Assembly: GCA_965219495.1 (NCBI GenBank)
Contig: OZ244777.1
Location: 4,588,001 to 4,652,000 of the forward strand
Source of the DNA: CAZPXZ01 sp965219495
GTDB taxonomy: Bacteria > Pseudomonadota > Alphaproteobacteria > Rhodobacterales > CAZPXZ01
Direction of reading: 5' to 3'
Length of the DNA stretch: 64,000 bases
Shown here: one piece after another, positions 44,412-53,644 of the stretch
Layout of the letters: the number at the start of each line of letters is the position of its first letter
How positions within the stretch are numbered: the first letter of the stretch is position 1
Translations under genes and position numbers: made by a program
The notes under the pieces: generated by a model
Databases searched by the model: none
The model's input: the letters and a program-made list of their open reading frames with translations, nothing else
Told to the model about the DNA's origin: nothing

Positions 44412-45065
44412 TTATCCGGCCGCGCCGTGGTAGAAGAACACGCCGGCACCCGTGGTAAACAGCAATCCACCGGCTATCGCGTGCATCAGCCAAGCCAGGC
44501 CGAAAGCCCGGCGCTCCCGGTACGCCCACGCGAATGCGCAGCCGCCGGCCAGGCTGAGGAGCAGGGCAGGCAAGTTCCACAGAAAGAGGTGCGCAAGCGC
44601 GAAACATGCTCCGTTGGCAACAATGGCTTCCCTGCGACCGGGGAAGAGTGCGCCATATCGCTCGAAAAAGAGCGCCCGGTACATGAGCTCTTGTGGAAGC
44701 GCGGAGAGGAAGGGGTAAAACGCCAGAATCAGAATCCAGAGTTCCGGGTTGTGTCGGGGTATCCAGAAAAACGCTTCGGGACGCAGCAATAGGGGAAGGG
44801 CAATCGCAACGGGGGTCAACGCGGCGGAAAAGAGGAGCAATGGCGTGGCCAGGTCGCCCGCTCCGAAGTACAGCAGGGCGCGCCAGCGGAAGCCGGGAGT
44901 GAACGAGAGAAGAATCACGGCTGCGGCCGCCATCACCGGGAGCGCGTACCAGATCAGGTCCCCGAGCGCGAGCAAGGCGAAGCCACAGGGTAAGACCACG
45001 TAAAGTAGTCCGAATTCCAGGCGCAGCCGGTTCCGGCCGACAGATTTCAACCCTTCAATTCGCAC
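44412..45065 (-). CDS. CPBP-family intramembrane metalloprotease
   Basis: This 217-aa protein has about seven hydrophobic segments. The CPBP (Abi/CAAX protease) glutamate motif is degenerate, LPQELMYRALFFERYG instead of EExxxR. A following HLFLWN segment supplies the second-motif His. Such proteases cleave prenylated or membrane proteins; bacterial roles are mostly unknown. With QE in place of EE its activity needs testing. GTG 45065 is the likely start, overlapping the xthA stop. Confidence 0.75.
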   Translation of the reverse strand: MRIEGLKSVGRNRLRLEFGLLYVVLPCGFALLALGDLIWYALPVMAAAAVILLSFTPGFRWRALLYFGAGDLATPLLLFSAALTPVAIALPLLLRPEAFFWIPRHNPELWILILAFYPFLSALPQELMYRALFFERYGALFPGRREAIVANGACFALAHLFLWNLPALLLSLAGGCAFAWAYRERRAFGLAWLMHAIAGGLLFTTGAGVFFYHGAAG

Positions 45066-45847
45066 CAAACCGGGACGTGGTCGGATGGCTTCGGGCGCCC
45101 GCGGAGTTCGCGGACGATGCCCGCCCCGCAAAGCCGGTCAGCGGCCTGCGGCGACAGCAGGAGATGGTCGATTCTGACGCCGTCGTCCCGGTCCCAGGCG
45201 CCTTTTTGGTAGTCCCAGAAACTGTAGTGACCGGCTTCGGGGTGCAGAATTCGAAATGCGTCCGTCCAACCGGCGTGAACGATGCGGCGCCATGCCATGC
45301 GGGTCTCGGGAAGAAACAGGGCATCTCCTCCCCACCTCTTGGGTTCGAAAGCGTCTTCCGGCTGCGGAATCACGTTGAAGTCCCCGCCCATGACAATGGC
45401 GTCTTCGTTGGCCAACAATGCGCTCGCGTACGCGGAAAGACGTTTCATCCAATTCAATTTGTAAGTGTACTTCTCCCCTGGCGCCGGATTGCCGTTCGGT
45501 GCATAGAGTCCGCACACGCGAAGAATGCGCTTGCCCGGACAGACCGTGGCTTCGATCCAGCGCGCCTGCCGGTCTTCGCTATCGCCGGGAAGGCCGAACG
45601 AAATATCCTCAAGCTGCAATCTTGAGAGAATCGCCACACCGTTGTACGCCTTTTCGCCATGCACCGCGACATTGTACCCCGCGTCTTCGAATCGGGAGCG
45701 TGGGAAGGCATCGTCCTGAATCTTCGTTTCCTGAAGCAGGAGGACATCCGGAGCGGTCTCACCAATCCAGGCAAGAAGCGTATCGATACGCGCTCGCAAC
45801 CCGTTGATGTTCCAGGTCGCTACGCGAATGGCTCCTTCATCCGCCAC
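45047..45847 (-). CDS. xthA: Exodeoxyribonuclease III
   Basis: This 266-aa AP endonuclease/exonuclease has ATWNINGLRAR, LLLQETKI, the GLYAPNG block, GGDFNVIP, and the terminal SDHVPVWCEL motif with the catalytic Asp-His. It repairs abasic sites. Its start is 6 bp after the erpA stop on the same strand, so it is likely in one transcript erpA-xthA-CPBP gene. Confidence 0.96.
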   Translation of the reverse strand: MADEGAIRVATWNINGLRARIDTLLAWIGETAPDVLLLQETKIQDDAFPRSRFEDAGYNVAVHGEKAYNGVAILSRLQLEDISFGLPGDSEDRQARWIEATVCPGKRILRVCGLYAPNGNPAPGEKYTYKLNWMKRLSAYASALLANEDAIVMGGDFNVIPQPEDAFEPKRWGGDALFLPETRMAWRRIVHAGWTDAFRILHPEAGHYSFWDYQKGAWDRDDGVRIDHLLLSPQAADRLCGAGIVRELRGRPKPSDHVPVWCELKG

Positions 45848-45853
45848 GAAGGC

Positions 45854-46180
45854 TCATACGGAAAAACTGGTTCCGCATCCGCAGGTTGCGTTCGCATTGG
45901 GATTCTCGACGGTGAACCGGGCTCCGATGATTTCATCCCGGAAGTCGATCACGGCTCCTTCCAGGAACGGCAGGGAAACCGGGTCGATCAGCACCCGAAG
46001 TTCGCCGCGCTCCAGGATCAGGTCATCGTCGGCGCTCTGGTTTTCCAGTTCGAAGCTGTACTGGAATCCCGAGCATCCCCCGCCAAGCACTGCGACCCGA
46101 AGCATTTTTTCCATACCCTCGTCGACCAGGATGGCGCCCAGGCGGTCGAACGCGGCATCGGTAACGCAAAGATCGGGCAT
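45854..46180 (-). CDS. erpA: Iron-sulfur cluster insertion protein ErpA
   Basis: This 108-aa A-type carrier has the three conserved cysteines: GGCSGFQY and the C-terminal CGCGTSF. It delivers Fe-S clusters to apo-proteins such as those of the MEP pathway and respiratory enzymes. Start ATG 46180 (nine extra residues are possible upstream). It is divergent from argS, leaving about 145 bp for both promoters. Confidence 0.94.
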   Translation of the reverse strand: MPDLCVTDAAFDRLGAILVDEGMEKMLRVAVLGGGCSGFQYSFELENQSADDDLILERGELRVLIDPVSLPFLEGAVIDFRDEIIGARFTVENPNANATCGCGTSFSV

Positions 46181-46325
46181 CCGAGAAACCTCACTAGTAT
46201 ATTCCAATGGAATTTAGGGCATACTGCGGGCAGGGCAAGTCATGTAGCGTTGCGATTGGAATTCCGTCGCGCCATGACTGCGATCGAAATCGCGATTCAG
46301 CTGCATTCTGCAAGGGAGCCGGATA

Positions 46326-48077
46326 GTGGACATTCTTGCGGAATTTCGCGCCCGAATCCTTGAAATCCTGGAAGAACTGGCATCAGGGGGCGTGCTGCCC
46401 CCGGACTCGAACTTTTCTCAGGTTACGGTTTCTTCGTCGCGTGACGAACGCCATGGCGATCTGGCATGCAATGCCGCGCTGGTGCTTGCAAGACCGGCCA
46501 AGCGAGATCCCCGGGAACTGGCAAACTTGCTCGCCGCGGAGCTGCGGCGCGATTCGCGGGTGGTCGCGGCCGAAGTTGCTGGTCCGGGATTTGTCAATAT
46601 TCACCTTGATCCCGAAGTCTTGGTCGCGGCGATCCCGAGTGTGCTCCGCGCGGGACGAGAGTTTGGCCGCTCGGACCTCGGGGCAGGGGCGCGGGTGAAT
46701 GTGGAGTTCGTGTCGGCGAACCCCACCGGTCCGCTTCATATCGGCCACGCGCGGGGAGCGGTCTTCGGCGATGCTCTCGCATCGGTGCTCGAATTCTGCG
46801 GGTACAGCGTTACGCGTGAGTACTACGTGAATGACGCGGGATCACAAGTGGACGCGCTTGCCCGTTCCGCGCACCTGCGGTACCGGGAAGCGCTCGGGGA
46901 GACCGTCGAATTGCCGGCGGACGCGTATCCCGGCGATTACTTGTCGGAAGTCGGCAAGCAACTGGCCGCGGAGTTCGGAGAACGCTTCCTCGGCAAGCCG
47001 GAATTGGAGTGGCTTCTGCCGGTCCGCCGGGTTGCCGTGAACGCGATGATGAAGGAGATTCGTGCGGATCTCGTGGCCCTTGGCGTGCGCATGGACAATT
47101 TCGTATCCGAGCGGGCGCTGCAGGATTCCGGGCGGATCGAGGAGACCATCGAGAGACTTCGCGCGAAGGACCTTGTCTACCGGGGAACTCTGCCCCCACC
47201 CAAGGGAATGCCCAAGAAAGACTGGAAATCCCGGGAGCAACTCCTCTTCCGGTCTACGAAGTTTGGCGACGATGTGGATCGCCCCCTTCAAAAGGAGGAC
47301 AACAGCTGGACTTATTTTGCGCCGGACATGGCGTACCACGCCGACAAGATTTCCCGCGGATTTGAAATCCTCATCAACGTGTGGGGTGAGGATCATGGTG
47401 GATATTTGCGGCGCATGCGGGCAGCCGTGGCGGCGCTTTCCGAAGGCAGTGTCGATATCGATATCAAGATCTGCAAGTTGGCGCGCCTGCTTCGGCGTGG
47501 CGAGCCTTTCGCAATGTCCAAGCGGAAGGGCAACATCGTTCTTCTTCAAGACTTTCTCGAAGAGGTGGGGCGGGACGTTGCGCGGTTTGTACTGCTGACG
47601 CGCAAGAACGATGCACCCCTTGATTTCGATGTGGAGCGTGGCCTGGAACAATCGCGCGACAACCCGGTGTTCTACGTGCACTACGCGCACGCACGGGTGT
47701 GTTCCGCGCTACGCCGCGCGGGTGATCTCCTCGAAGGGAGGGACCTGTCGGACGCGGCCCTCGCTGAAGCAGCCGGTGACAGACTCCGGCACGCGGCGGA
47801 ATTGACGCTGGTTCGCCGAATTGCGGAATGGCCGGCAATTGTGCGCGCGGCGGCAATGGCTCATGAGCCTCACAGAATATCCTTTTACCTCCAGTCTCTG
47901 GCGGCGGAGTTTCACGCGCTATGGACTGCGGGCAAGACCATCGACGAATTGCGTTTCGTCCGGGAAGACGATCCCGAGGGTTCCCTGGCGCGACTCGCAC
48001 TAATTCGCGCAGTTGCGGTTGTAATTGCTACGGGTTTAGGTATCCTTGGTATTGAACCACGGGAAGAGATGCGCTGA
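46326..48077 (+). CDS. argS: Arginyl-tRNA synthetase
   Basis: This 583-aa class I synthetase has the HIGH motif (NPTGPLHIGHARGA), REYYVNDAGSQ, the KMSKS-like AMSKRKGN, and the C-terminal DALR-type anticodon domain (YAHARVCSALRR). It charges tRNA-Arg. A GTG at 46326 is the start. It leads the classical alphaproteobacterial block argS / small membrane gene / nagZ / scpA / scpB. Confidence 0.96.
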   Translation: MDILAEFRARILEILEELASGGVLPPDSNFSQVTVSSSRDERHGDLACNAALVLARPAKRDPRELANLLAAELRRDSRVVAAEVAGPGFVNIHLDPEVLVAAIPSVLRAGREFGRSDLGAGARVNVEFVSANPTGPLHIGHARGAVFGDALASVLEFCGYSVTREYYVNDAGSQVDALARSAHLRYREALGETVELPADAYPGDYLSEVGKQLAAEFGERFLGKPELEWLLPVRRVAVNAMMKEIRADLVALGVRMDNFVSERALQDSGRIEETIERLRAKDLVYRGTLPPPKGMPKKDWKSREQLLFRSTKFGDDVDRPLQKEDNSWTYFAPDMAYHADKISRGFEILINVWGEDHGGYLRRMRAAVAALSEGSVDIDIKICKLARLLRRGEPFAMSKRKGNIVLLQDFLEEVGRDVARFVLLTRKNDAPLDFDVERGLEQSRDNPVFYVHYAHARVCSALRRAGDLLEGRDLSDAALAEAAGDRLRHAAELTLVRRIAEWPAIVRAAAMAHEPHRISFYLQSLAAEFHALWTAGKTIDELRFVREDDPEGSLARLALIRAVAVVIATGLGILGIEPREEMR

Positions 48078-48114
48078 AGAACGGCGCCGGCCCGATGGCG
48101 GCACGAGGCAGAAA

Positions 48115-48552
48115 ATGGGCAGCAAGCCCGCTATCGGCACTGCACCTGGAGTTGGACTGGGCGCCATTGCGTTCCTCGCGGGTGGCGCGGTAAGCAGTTG
48201 GCTGCTTCTCGTCGCCTGGGACTGGACACGAATTCCGGCAAGCGCCGGCTTACGAACCATTCCTCTCATTGAGACACCAGAAGAACCCGCCAAACGTATT
48301 CCGCCGGAACGTGGAGGACATTCGGTCTCGTTCAAGGACCTGGAGGTGTATTCGATTCTTGACGGAGACACCAGCCCGGACGCCTGGCGACAGGCGGAGG
48401 CGATGCAGGCCGAACCGACGGGCCTCCCTGAAGAAGGGGCGGAATGGGCGCGATCGCCTCAGGCGAACGACGGAAAGCAGGAAGCTGTGGCGAGTCGTAC
48501 GGAAGCTGAAATGGCTCTGCCTGTGCCGCGTCCGGAAAGGCGGGATCTCTAG
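48115..48552 (+). CDS. Small single-pass membrane protein at the SPOR-protein locus
   Basis: This 145-aa protein has one N-terminal membrane segment (GVGLGAIAFLAGGAVSSWLLL) and a Pro/Glu-rich periplasmic tail. In other alphaproteobacteria the gene between argS and nagZ usually encodes a SPOR-domain protein with a similar start and a FYSVLPG-like segment (here VYSILDG). The C-terminal SPOR domain is missing, so this may be a shortened relative or an early-terminated gene. ATG 48115 is chosen; nagZ starts 1 bp after the stop. Confidence 0.65.
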   Translation: MGSKPAIGTAPGVGLGAIAFLAGGAVSSWLLLVAWDWTRIPASAGLRTIPLIETPEEPAKRIPPERGGHSVSFKDLEVYSILDGDTSPDAWRQAEAMQAEPTGLPEEGAEWARSPQANDGKQEAVASRTEAEMALPVPRPERRDL

Positions 48553-48553
48553 T

Positions 48554-49579
48554 GTGCCGTCCGCGGTTGTATTCGGCTGTTCGGGGCCGGTTCTCAATTC
48601 GGAGGAACGAAAGTTCTTTGCCGATGCGGACCCTTGGGGGTTCATTCTGTTCTCGCGCAATGCGGTGGACCCGCAGCAGTTGGTGGCGCTCGTCGGGGAG
48701 CTTAGGTCGGCGGTCGCGCGAAAAGCACCCGTATTCATCGATCAGGAGGGCGGCAGGGTGGCGCGACTCGGCGCCCCGCACTGGCGCGAATGGCCGCCGG
48801 TCGGCAAACTGTTCAGTTCGACGAAGTTCGATGCGCACGATTGCGAGGAGATGCTTGGCCTCCGGTTTCGAACCATTGCGACCGAACTCATTTCTGTCGG
48901 GGTCGACGTGAACTGCGTCCCCGTACTGGATCTTCCGGTGCCCGGCGCTCATCCGGTGATCGGCGATCGCGCCTTGGGAAGCGAGCCCCGGTCGGTTGGC
49001 AGGCGGGGAGAAATCGTTTGCCGAGCTCTCCTTGCGGGAGGGGTCCTGCCGGTTATCAAGCATATTCCCGGACATGGCCGGGCGAGCAGCGACAGTCACG
49101 CGGAACTTCCGGTTGTGGAGGCAACCCGAAACGAACTCTCCAAGACAGACTTCGAACCATTTCGCGCTCTCGCCGAAATGCCAATCGCGATGACGGCGCA
49201 TGTGGCGTACAGGGACATCGATGCTTCGCGTCCCGCTACGCAGTCGCCTTCGGTCATCCGGGAGGTCGTGCGCGGAGACATTGGTTTCGAAGGTGTCTTG
49301 CTGAGCGATGACTTGGGCATGGATGCCCTGCCGGGACCGCTGGCGAAGCGTGCGGAAACGGCCTTGCTCGCAGGTTGCGACATTGTGCTGCACTGCGATG
49401 GTTGCCGCGCCGGCATGCAGGAATGCATGAACGGTATCGGGCCTGTCTCCGGCGAGGCGCTCAAGCGCTTGAAGGCAGCGGAAGCGCGTCGCACGGAACC
49501 CGGGGACTGGGACGCCGAGGTCGCCGAGACCCGATTGACCGAACTCACCGCAAGGTGGAAGGAGGTGGCGAATGGCTGA
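48554..49579 (+). CDS. nagZ: Beta-N-acetylhexosaminidase NagZ (GH3)
   Basis: This 341-aa GH3 enzyme has FIDQEGGRVARL, KHIPGHGRASSDSHAELP with the catalytic His-Asp pair, and the nucleophile in SDDLGMDAL. It releases GlcNAc from anhydromuropeptides in cell-wall recycling. GTG 48554 gives the normal N-terminus; upstream open frame overlaps the preceding gene out of frame. Its stop overlaps the scpA start by 8 bp. Confidence 0.93.
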   Translation: MPSAVVFGCSGPVLNSEERKFFADADPWGFILFSRNAVDPQQLVALVGELRSAVARKAPVFIDQEGGRVARLGAPHWREWPPVGKLFSSTKFDAHDCEEMLGLRFRTIATELISVGVDVNCVPVLDLPVPGAHPVIGDRALGSEPRSVGRRGEIVCRALLAGGVLPVIKHIPGHGRASSDSHAELPVVEATRNELSKTDFEPFRALAEMPIAMTAHVAYRDIDASRPATQSPSVIREVVRGDIGFEGVLLSDDLGMDALPGPLAKRAETALLAGCDIVLHCDGCRAGMQECMNGIGPVSGEALKRLKAAEARRTEPGDWDAEVAETRLTELTARWKEVANG

Positions 49580-50405
49580 ACGTATGCCAAGGGCCTTCAA
49601 TCCCCCTGGTACGCGCGAACTCACGGATAGCTCGGAGTTCGTACTGGAACTCGGAAGCTACGAGGGTCCGTTGGACTTGCTTCTGGATCTTGCGCGCCGA
49701 CAGAAAGTGGACTTGCGCGCCATTTCGGTCCTGACGCTCGCAGAGCAGTACCTGGACTATGTTTCCCGCGCGGAGCGGCTACGCATACAGCTTGCGGCCG
49801 ACTATCTCCTCATGGCCGCCTGGCTGGCATACCTCAAATCGACTTTGCTGCTGCCACGCGAGGATGAGGAGGATGCCTTCGGCGACGAACTCGCGGCGCT
49901 GCTCACGGCACGCCTCGAACGCCTTGAAGCCATGCGCAAGCAGGCGCGCGCGCTCATGGGGCGCCCACGACTCGGACGCAACGTCTTTGCCCGGGGGATG
50001 CCCGAGCCTATGGTCGTCATGCGACAGAATTCCTGGCGGGCAGGCCTCGCAGACTTGTTGGCAGCCTACGCGCGTGTTCGCACGCGAGACAGTTACAAGC
50101 CACTGCATTTCAGTCGACCGCCGGTTGTTGCGGTGGAAGAGGCGCTCGACCGATTGCGCGCAGGTGTGCCGGACTCCATGAATTGGAGCGCATTGACCAT
50201 GTTCCTGCCCAAGGAGTGGCGCGAGCGTTCGCTTGTGCGCTCGGCGATCGGCAGCATGTTCGCCGGTGCGCTCGAGTTGGCAAGGGGAGGCACGCTGGAC
50301 ATACGGCAGCAAGAGGCGTTCGCTCCGCTTCACGTCCGGCGGCGGGTCGGGCGGAGCGCACAAGCGGACAAGCGGACACACGAAAATGTTCCCGCGACCG
50401 ATTAG
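49572..50405 (+). CDS. scpA: Segregation and condensation protein A
   Basis: This 277-aa kleisin has the YEGPLDLLLDLARRQKVDL N-terminal signature, ADYLLMAAWLAYLKSTLLLP, and a C-terminal winged-helix region. It joins Smc and ScpB to form the bacterial condensin complex for chromosome organisation. It overlaps nagZ and scpB. Confidence 0.93.
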   Translation: MAERMPRAFNPPGTRELTDSSEFVLELGSYEGPLDLLLDLARRQKVDLRAISVLTLAEQYLDYVSRAERLRIQLAADYLLMAAWLAYLKSTLLLPREDEEDAFGDELAALLTARLERLEAMRKQARALMGRPRLGRNVFARGMPEPMVVMRQNSWRAGLADLLAAYARVRTRDSYKPLHFSRPPVVAVEEALDRLRAGVPDSMNWSALTMFLPKEWRERSLVRSAIGSMFAGALELARGGTLDIRQQEAFAPLHVRRRVGRSAQADKRTHENVPATD

Positions 50406-51054
50406 CGATCTCCAGCAGGACGCCCATTCGGGAACGGGTCTGGACGTGGCGGAAAGAGACCCGGCAGAAGTCGAGCGCATGGTGGAAGCTTTGCTGTTCG
50501 CGAGTTCCGAGCCACAGTCACTCGGAGAACTGGAAGCGTGCCTGCCCGCGGGATGCGACGCAAAGAAGGCGCTTTCCACGCTCCAGGTGCGCTACAACGG
50601 ACGGGGAATCAATCTTCGGCGCAGCGGACAGCACTGGGCGTTTCGCACCGCACCCGATCTTTCCTGGCTTTTCGAGCGCGAAATCGTTCAGGAGCGCAAG
50701 CTGTCGCGAGCGGCGCTCGAAACGTTGGCAATCGTCGCGTACCATCAGCCGGTCACGCGCGCGGAAATCGAAGAGATTCGGGGTGTTGCGGTTTCCCGTG
50801 GCACGGTCAATATGCTGATGGAGTTGGGGTGGGTCGGATTGGGCCGACGACTGCACGCGCCCGGACGTCCCGTGACCTACACCATTACCGATGGATTCCT
50901 GGATCATTTCGGTTTGGAGAGCCCCCGGGACCTGCCCGGTATCAAGGAATTGAAGGCACTTGGTTTGCTGGAGCGTCCGTCAGTCGCGACCGGCATCGGT
51001 GTTCGTGGAGCAGTGGAGTTGGTTGAGGAAAAAGCGGTGCCGGCCAACCCGTAG
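50386..51054 (+). CDS. scpB: Segregation and condensation protein B
   Basis: This 222-aa protein has two winged-helix domains, with VEALLFASSEP, LSRAALETLAIVAYHQPVTRAEIEEIRG and the GRPVTYTITDGFLDHFGL block. It is a partner of ScpA and Smc. ATG 50386 overlaps the scpA end by 20 bp. The tatA gene that follows scpB in many relatives is absent; a convergent dCTP deaminase comes next. Confidence 0.93.
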   Translation: MFPRPISDLQQDAHSGTGLDVAERDPAEVERMVEALLFASSEPQSLGELEACLPAGCDAKKALSTLQVRYNGRGINLRRSGQHWAFRTAPDLSWLFEREIVQERKLSRAALETLAIVAYHQPVTRAEIEEIRGVAVSRGTVNMLMELGWVGLGRRLHAPGRPVTYTITDGFLDHFGLESPRDLPGIKELKALGLLERPSVATGIGVRGAVELVEEKAVPANP

Positions 51055-51120
51055 TCCCGGGCATTCGCAGGCTCCGGGACTGCATCGGATTCGCGACATG
51101 CCTTCCAAAGAGGAGAAGTG

Positions 51121-52239
51121 TCAGCGTTGGCGGAATTGCTTGGCCAGTTGGAGCGCCTGTCCCTGGTAGCTTGATCCGCTCTCCTTGCCATAGAGCACAT
51201 CGGGGGGTTCGAGCATTTCCTCGAATACCAGTCTTCCAACCACCTGACCGTGACGAATGGCGAAAGGAGTCTCGTGGCAACGGACTTCGAGGACGTTTCG
51301 CGCTCCGGCATCGTCCTTGAGGCCGTGGCCAAACCCAGGGTCGAAAAATCCCGCGTAGTGCACACGGAATTCTCCCACGAACGGAATATAGGGGGTCATT
51401 TCCGCGGCGTAATTGGGCGGCACCCGTACGGATTCGCGGGAAACGAGAATGTAGAAGGCGCCGGGATCGAGAACCAGTTCGCCGTTGGTCGCGTACACAG
51501 GATCCCAGAATGCATCTGCGTCATAGAACGCGGTCTTGTCGATATCAAGGAGGCCGCAGTGGCGTTTGGCCCGGAATCCCACAGGTTCGCCCTCTTCGGC
51601 GAAAAGGTCGACACTGAACCTGAGCCCTTCATTGTCGATGTCGGCGGCACTGTCGACCACGGGAGCGCCGGCGTTCAGCGCCCGGAGCGTTTGACCCGTC
51701 ACGGTCGGGATGCCTTTCGAAAGACGGACCTGGTTGAGCCGGGATCCTTCCCGGACAAGCAGGCTGAAAGTGCGGGGACTGATCTCCGTGTAGAGCGGTC
51801 CCGCGTAACCCGGAGGAAGCCGGTCGAATTCGGCGGAGTGGTCGGCGATCAGGCGGGTGAATACGTCCAGCCGTCCCGTTGTACTCTTGGCGTTGGCCAT
51901 CGCCGAAATTTCGCCCGGCAAATCGAGTTCCTCTTGCAGCAAGGCCACGTACACGCAGCCGGTTTCCAGCACAGCGCCTGCAACCAGATCAATCTCGTGC
52001 ATGGCCATGTCGTTCAGGCGGTCGGCGACCGTGGCTTCCTCGCCGGGCAGAAAACTTGCCCTGACCCTCCACGCGCGGTCTGCGAGGCGGAGATCAATGC
52101 TCGCGGGTTGGAATTGGCTCGGGAGCAACTCGCGATTCGCCCGGATTCTGCCTTCGGCAATCAGCCGTCGAAGATGCTGAATGGGGAGGATGCCCTCCGA
52201 AGGTCCCCCGGACGGGCTGGAATCGAATTCTTCATTCAT
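51121..52239 (-). CDS. dcd: 2'-deoxycytidine 5'-triphosphate deaminase (long alphaproteobacterial form)
   Basis: This 372-aa protein resembles the DCD N-terminal family found in alphaproteobacteria, about twice the length of E. coli Dcd. Two related halves are visible: an N-terminal one (LPSQFQPASIDLRLADRAWRV, ANAKSTTGRLDV, LYTEISPRTFSL) and a C-terminal one (GELVLDPGAFYILVSRE). It deaminates dCTP to dUTP for dTTP synthesis. ATG 52239 is preferred over 52293. Function is by family. Confidence 0.88.
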   Translation of the reverse strand: MNEEFDSSPSGGPSEGILPIQHLRRLIAEGRIRANRELLPSQFQPASIDLRLADRAWRVRASFLPGEEATVADRLNDMAMHEIDLVAGAVLETGCVYVALLQEELDLPGEISAMANAKSTTGRLDVFTRLIADHSAEFDRLPPGYAGPLYTEISPRTFSLLVREGSRLNQVRLSKGIPTVTGQTLRALNAGAPVVDSAADIDNEGLRFSVDLFAEEGEPVGFRAKRHCGLLDIDKTAFYDADAFWDPVYATNGELVLDPGAFYILVSRESVRVPPNYAAEMTPYIPFVGEFRVHYAGFFDPGFGHGLKDDAGARNVLEVRCHETPFAIRHGQVVGRLVFEEMLEPPDVLYGKESGSSYQGQALQLAKQFRQR

Positions 52240-52515
52240 TCTTGAATCAGACAAGCAGACCGATCGCAATGCCCGCGGACCGCGACCATGCACGCGGCGC
52301 CTCTTTCGCCAGGGCCCGGAAACCGAACCGTAGGCCCGCGACCGGCAAGCCTGTCTTCACCGCCGGGGAATATCCCCAGTTCCGGAAGAGAGTGGGTCGT
52401 ACCCGCGTTTCCTGGGTAAATGGGAAGGCGCGGGGTTCATTCTCGAGAGGCAGACGGGACTCCAGACCCCACCTTGGAGTCGTCCAGGGATCAAGAAACA
52501 GGGCAGGCGAACGGA

Positions 52516-52592
52516 TGGTCGGGCCGGCGGGATTCGAACCCACGACCTCATGCGCCCCATGCATGCGCGCTACCAGGCTGCGCTACGGCCCG
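52516..52592 (-). tRNA. tRNA-Pro (anticodon GGG)
   Basis: The minus-strand cloverleaf is CGGGCCG/CGGCCCG acceptor, GCGC D-stem, anticodon stem CATGC/GCATG with loop ATGGGGC (anticodon GGG), T-arm GTGGG TTCGAAT CCCGC, discriminator A and encoded CCA. It follows the MerR gene on the same strand, as in many alphaproteobacteria. Confidence 0.95.
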
Positions 52593-52602
52593 AAAGGCCC
52601 GC

Positions 52603-52631
52603 ATCGTAGGAGAAAAGGCGGTTGCCAGCAA
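52603..52631 (-). promoter_or_regulatory. Putative promoter of tRNA-Pro
   Basis: On the minus strand TTGCTG (52626-52631) and TACGAT (52603-52608) are separated by 17 bp. The -10 ends 10 bp before the tRNA. Independent transcription from the MerR gene is therefore likely. Confidence 0.55.
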
Positions 52632-52650
52632 CCGGGACAACGGATTCGCT

Positions 52651-53088
52651 CTACGCGCGAAGCCGCGTGGCAATCTCGCGCAAGGCCGAGATCGCATCCT
52701 GAATGGCTGTATGCTCAGCCTCCGATAACCCGGAAGACGGAGCAGGAGACTCTTGTCTTTTTGTGCCGTTTCCAGTCTTCGCCATCGACAGTTCAAGATC
52801 GGCTTCCGGCTGACCCTCTCCTTTTCCGATTCGAATGACCGCCTCGACGCCGTGTACTTTGAGCACGCGCTGCACGCCTCGAATGGTGTAGCCCATCTTG
52901 CGAGTGAGGACACTGATCCCTTGCAAGAGCGAGACATCTTCGATTCGATAGTATCGTCTGCTACCGGCGCGCTTTACTGGCCGGACCTGCTGGAATCGCG
53001 TTTCCCAAAAACGAAGCACATGCGGGGGCTCGCCAAGCAGGCTGCTCACTTCATTGATGGTGCTGAATGGCCTAGCGGGGACCGCCAT
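52651..53088 (-). CDS. MerR-family transcriptional regulator
   Basis: This 145-aa regulator has an N-terminal MerR helix-turn-helix (TINEVSSLLGEPPHVLRFWE, then RRYYRIEDVSLL). It lacks a metal-binding cysteine set and ends with a short polar tail. It is the conserved partner of ihfA in alphaproteobacterial genomes; the effector is unknown. It follows ihfA by 15 bp. Confidence 0.9.
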   Translation of the reverse strand: MAVPARPFSTINEVSSLLGEPPHVLRFWETRFQQVRPVKRAGSRRYYRIEDVSLLQGISVLTRKMGYTIRGVQRVLKVHGVEAVIRIGKGEGQPEADLELSMAKTGNGTKRQESPAPSSGLSEAEHTAIQDAISALREIATRLRA

Positions 53089-53103
53089 GATTCGGTCCTC
53101 CGT

Positions 53104-53403
53104 TCAACTCTGCGAACCGTTCACCGCTTTGCGGAGTGCTTCCGCCGGCCGAAAGACAACAGTTGTACGTTCCGCAATGGGCACCAAGACGCCGGTCTTG
53201 GGATTGCGTCCTGTGCGCGGACCCTGGGTTCTCGGATGAATCGACCCGAAAGCTCTGATCTTGACCGTTTCCCCGTCTTCCAGTGCTTGAATGACGGTCT
53301 CCAGTATGTTCTCAACCAGTCGTGTGGAGTCGCTTCGAGAGAAGCCGATCCGCTGCTGGACGGCATCTGCTAAGTCCTTGCGTGTCACCGTCCGCTGTAC
53401 CAT
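53104..53403 (-). CDS. ihfA: Integration host factor subunit alpha
   Basis: This 99-aa HU/IHF protein has VTRKDLADAVQQRIG, VKIRAFGSIHPRTQGPRTGR and the DNA-minor-groove loop with GRNPKTG. It bends DNA as a heterodimer with IhfB, supporting recombination and transcription. ATG 53403 has GGGAGAGG upstream; 240 bp separate it from fabH and can contain its own promoter. The usual Phe in GFGSF is changed to SI (AFGSIHPR). Confidence 0.94.
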   Translation of the reverse strand: MVQRTVTRKDLADAVQQRIGFSRSDSTRLVENILETVIQALEDGETVKIRAFGSIHPRTQGPRTGRNPKTGVLVPIAERTTVVFRPAEALRKAVNGSQS

Positions 53404-53644
53404 TTGTTCCTCTCCCTCAGGCTGTACTTTGGATTTGTCGATTCTAGACAATCCTGTTCTATGGTAATTTGCAACTATTGTAGATGGAGTCAATTCCTAT
53501 TCCGAAGAAACATGGTGCAACGGACCGTCAGCACATTTTGCAACTCGCAAGGAGTTCAGATTTTGCCGCGGCCCAAAGAGCATTGCCGCGCCATCCGCAA
53601 CAGTCCGTTCGCGCCCCATTCTGGGCACGCCGAACGTTGAGAGT

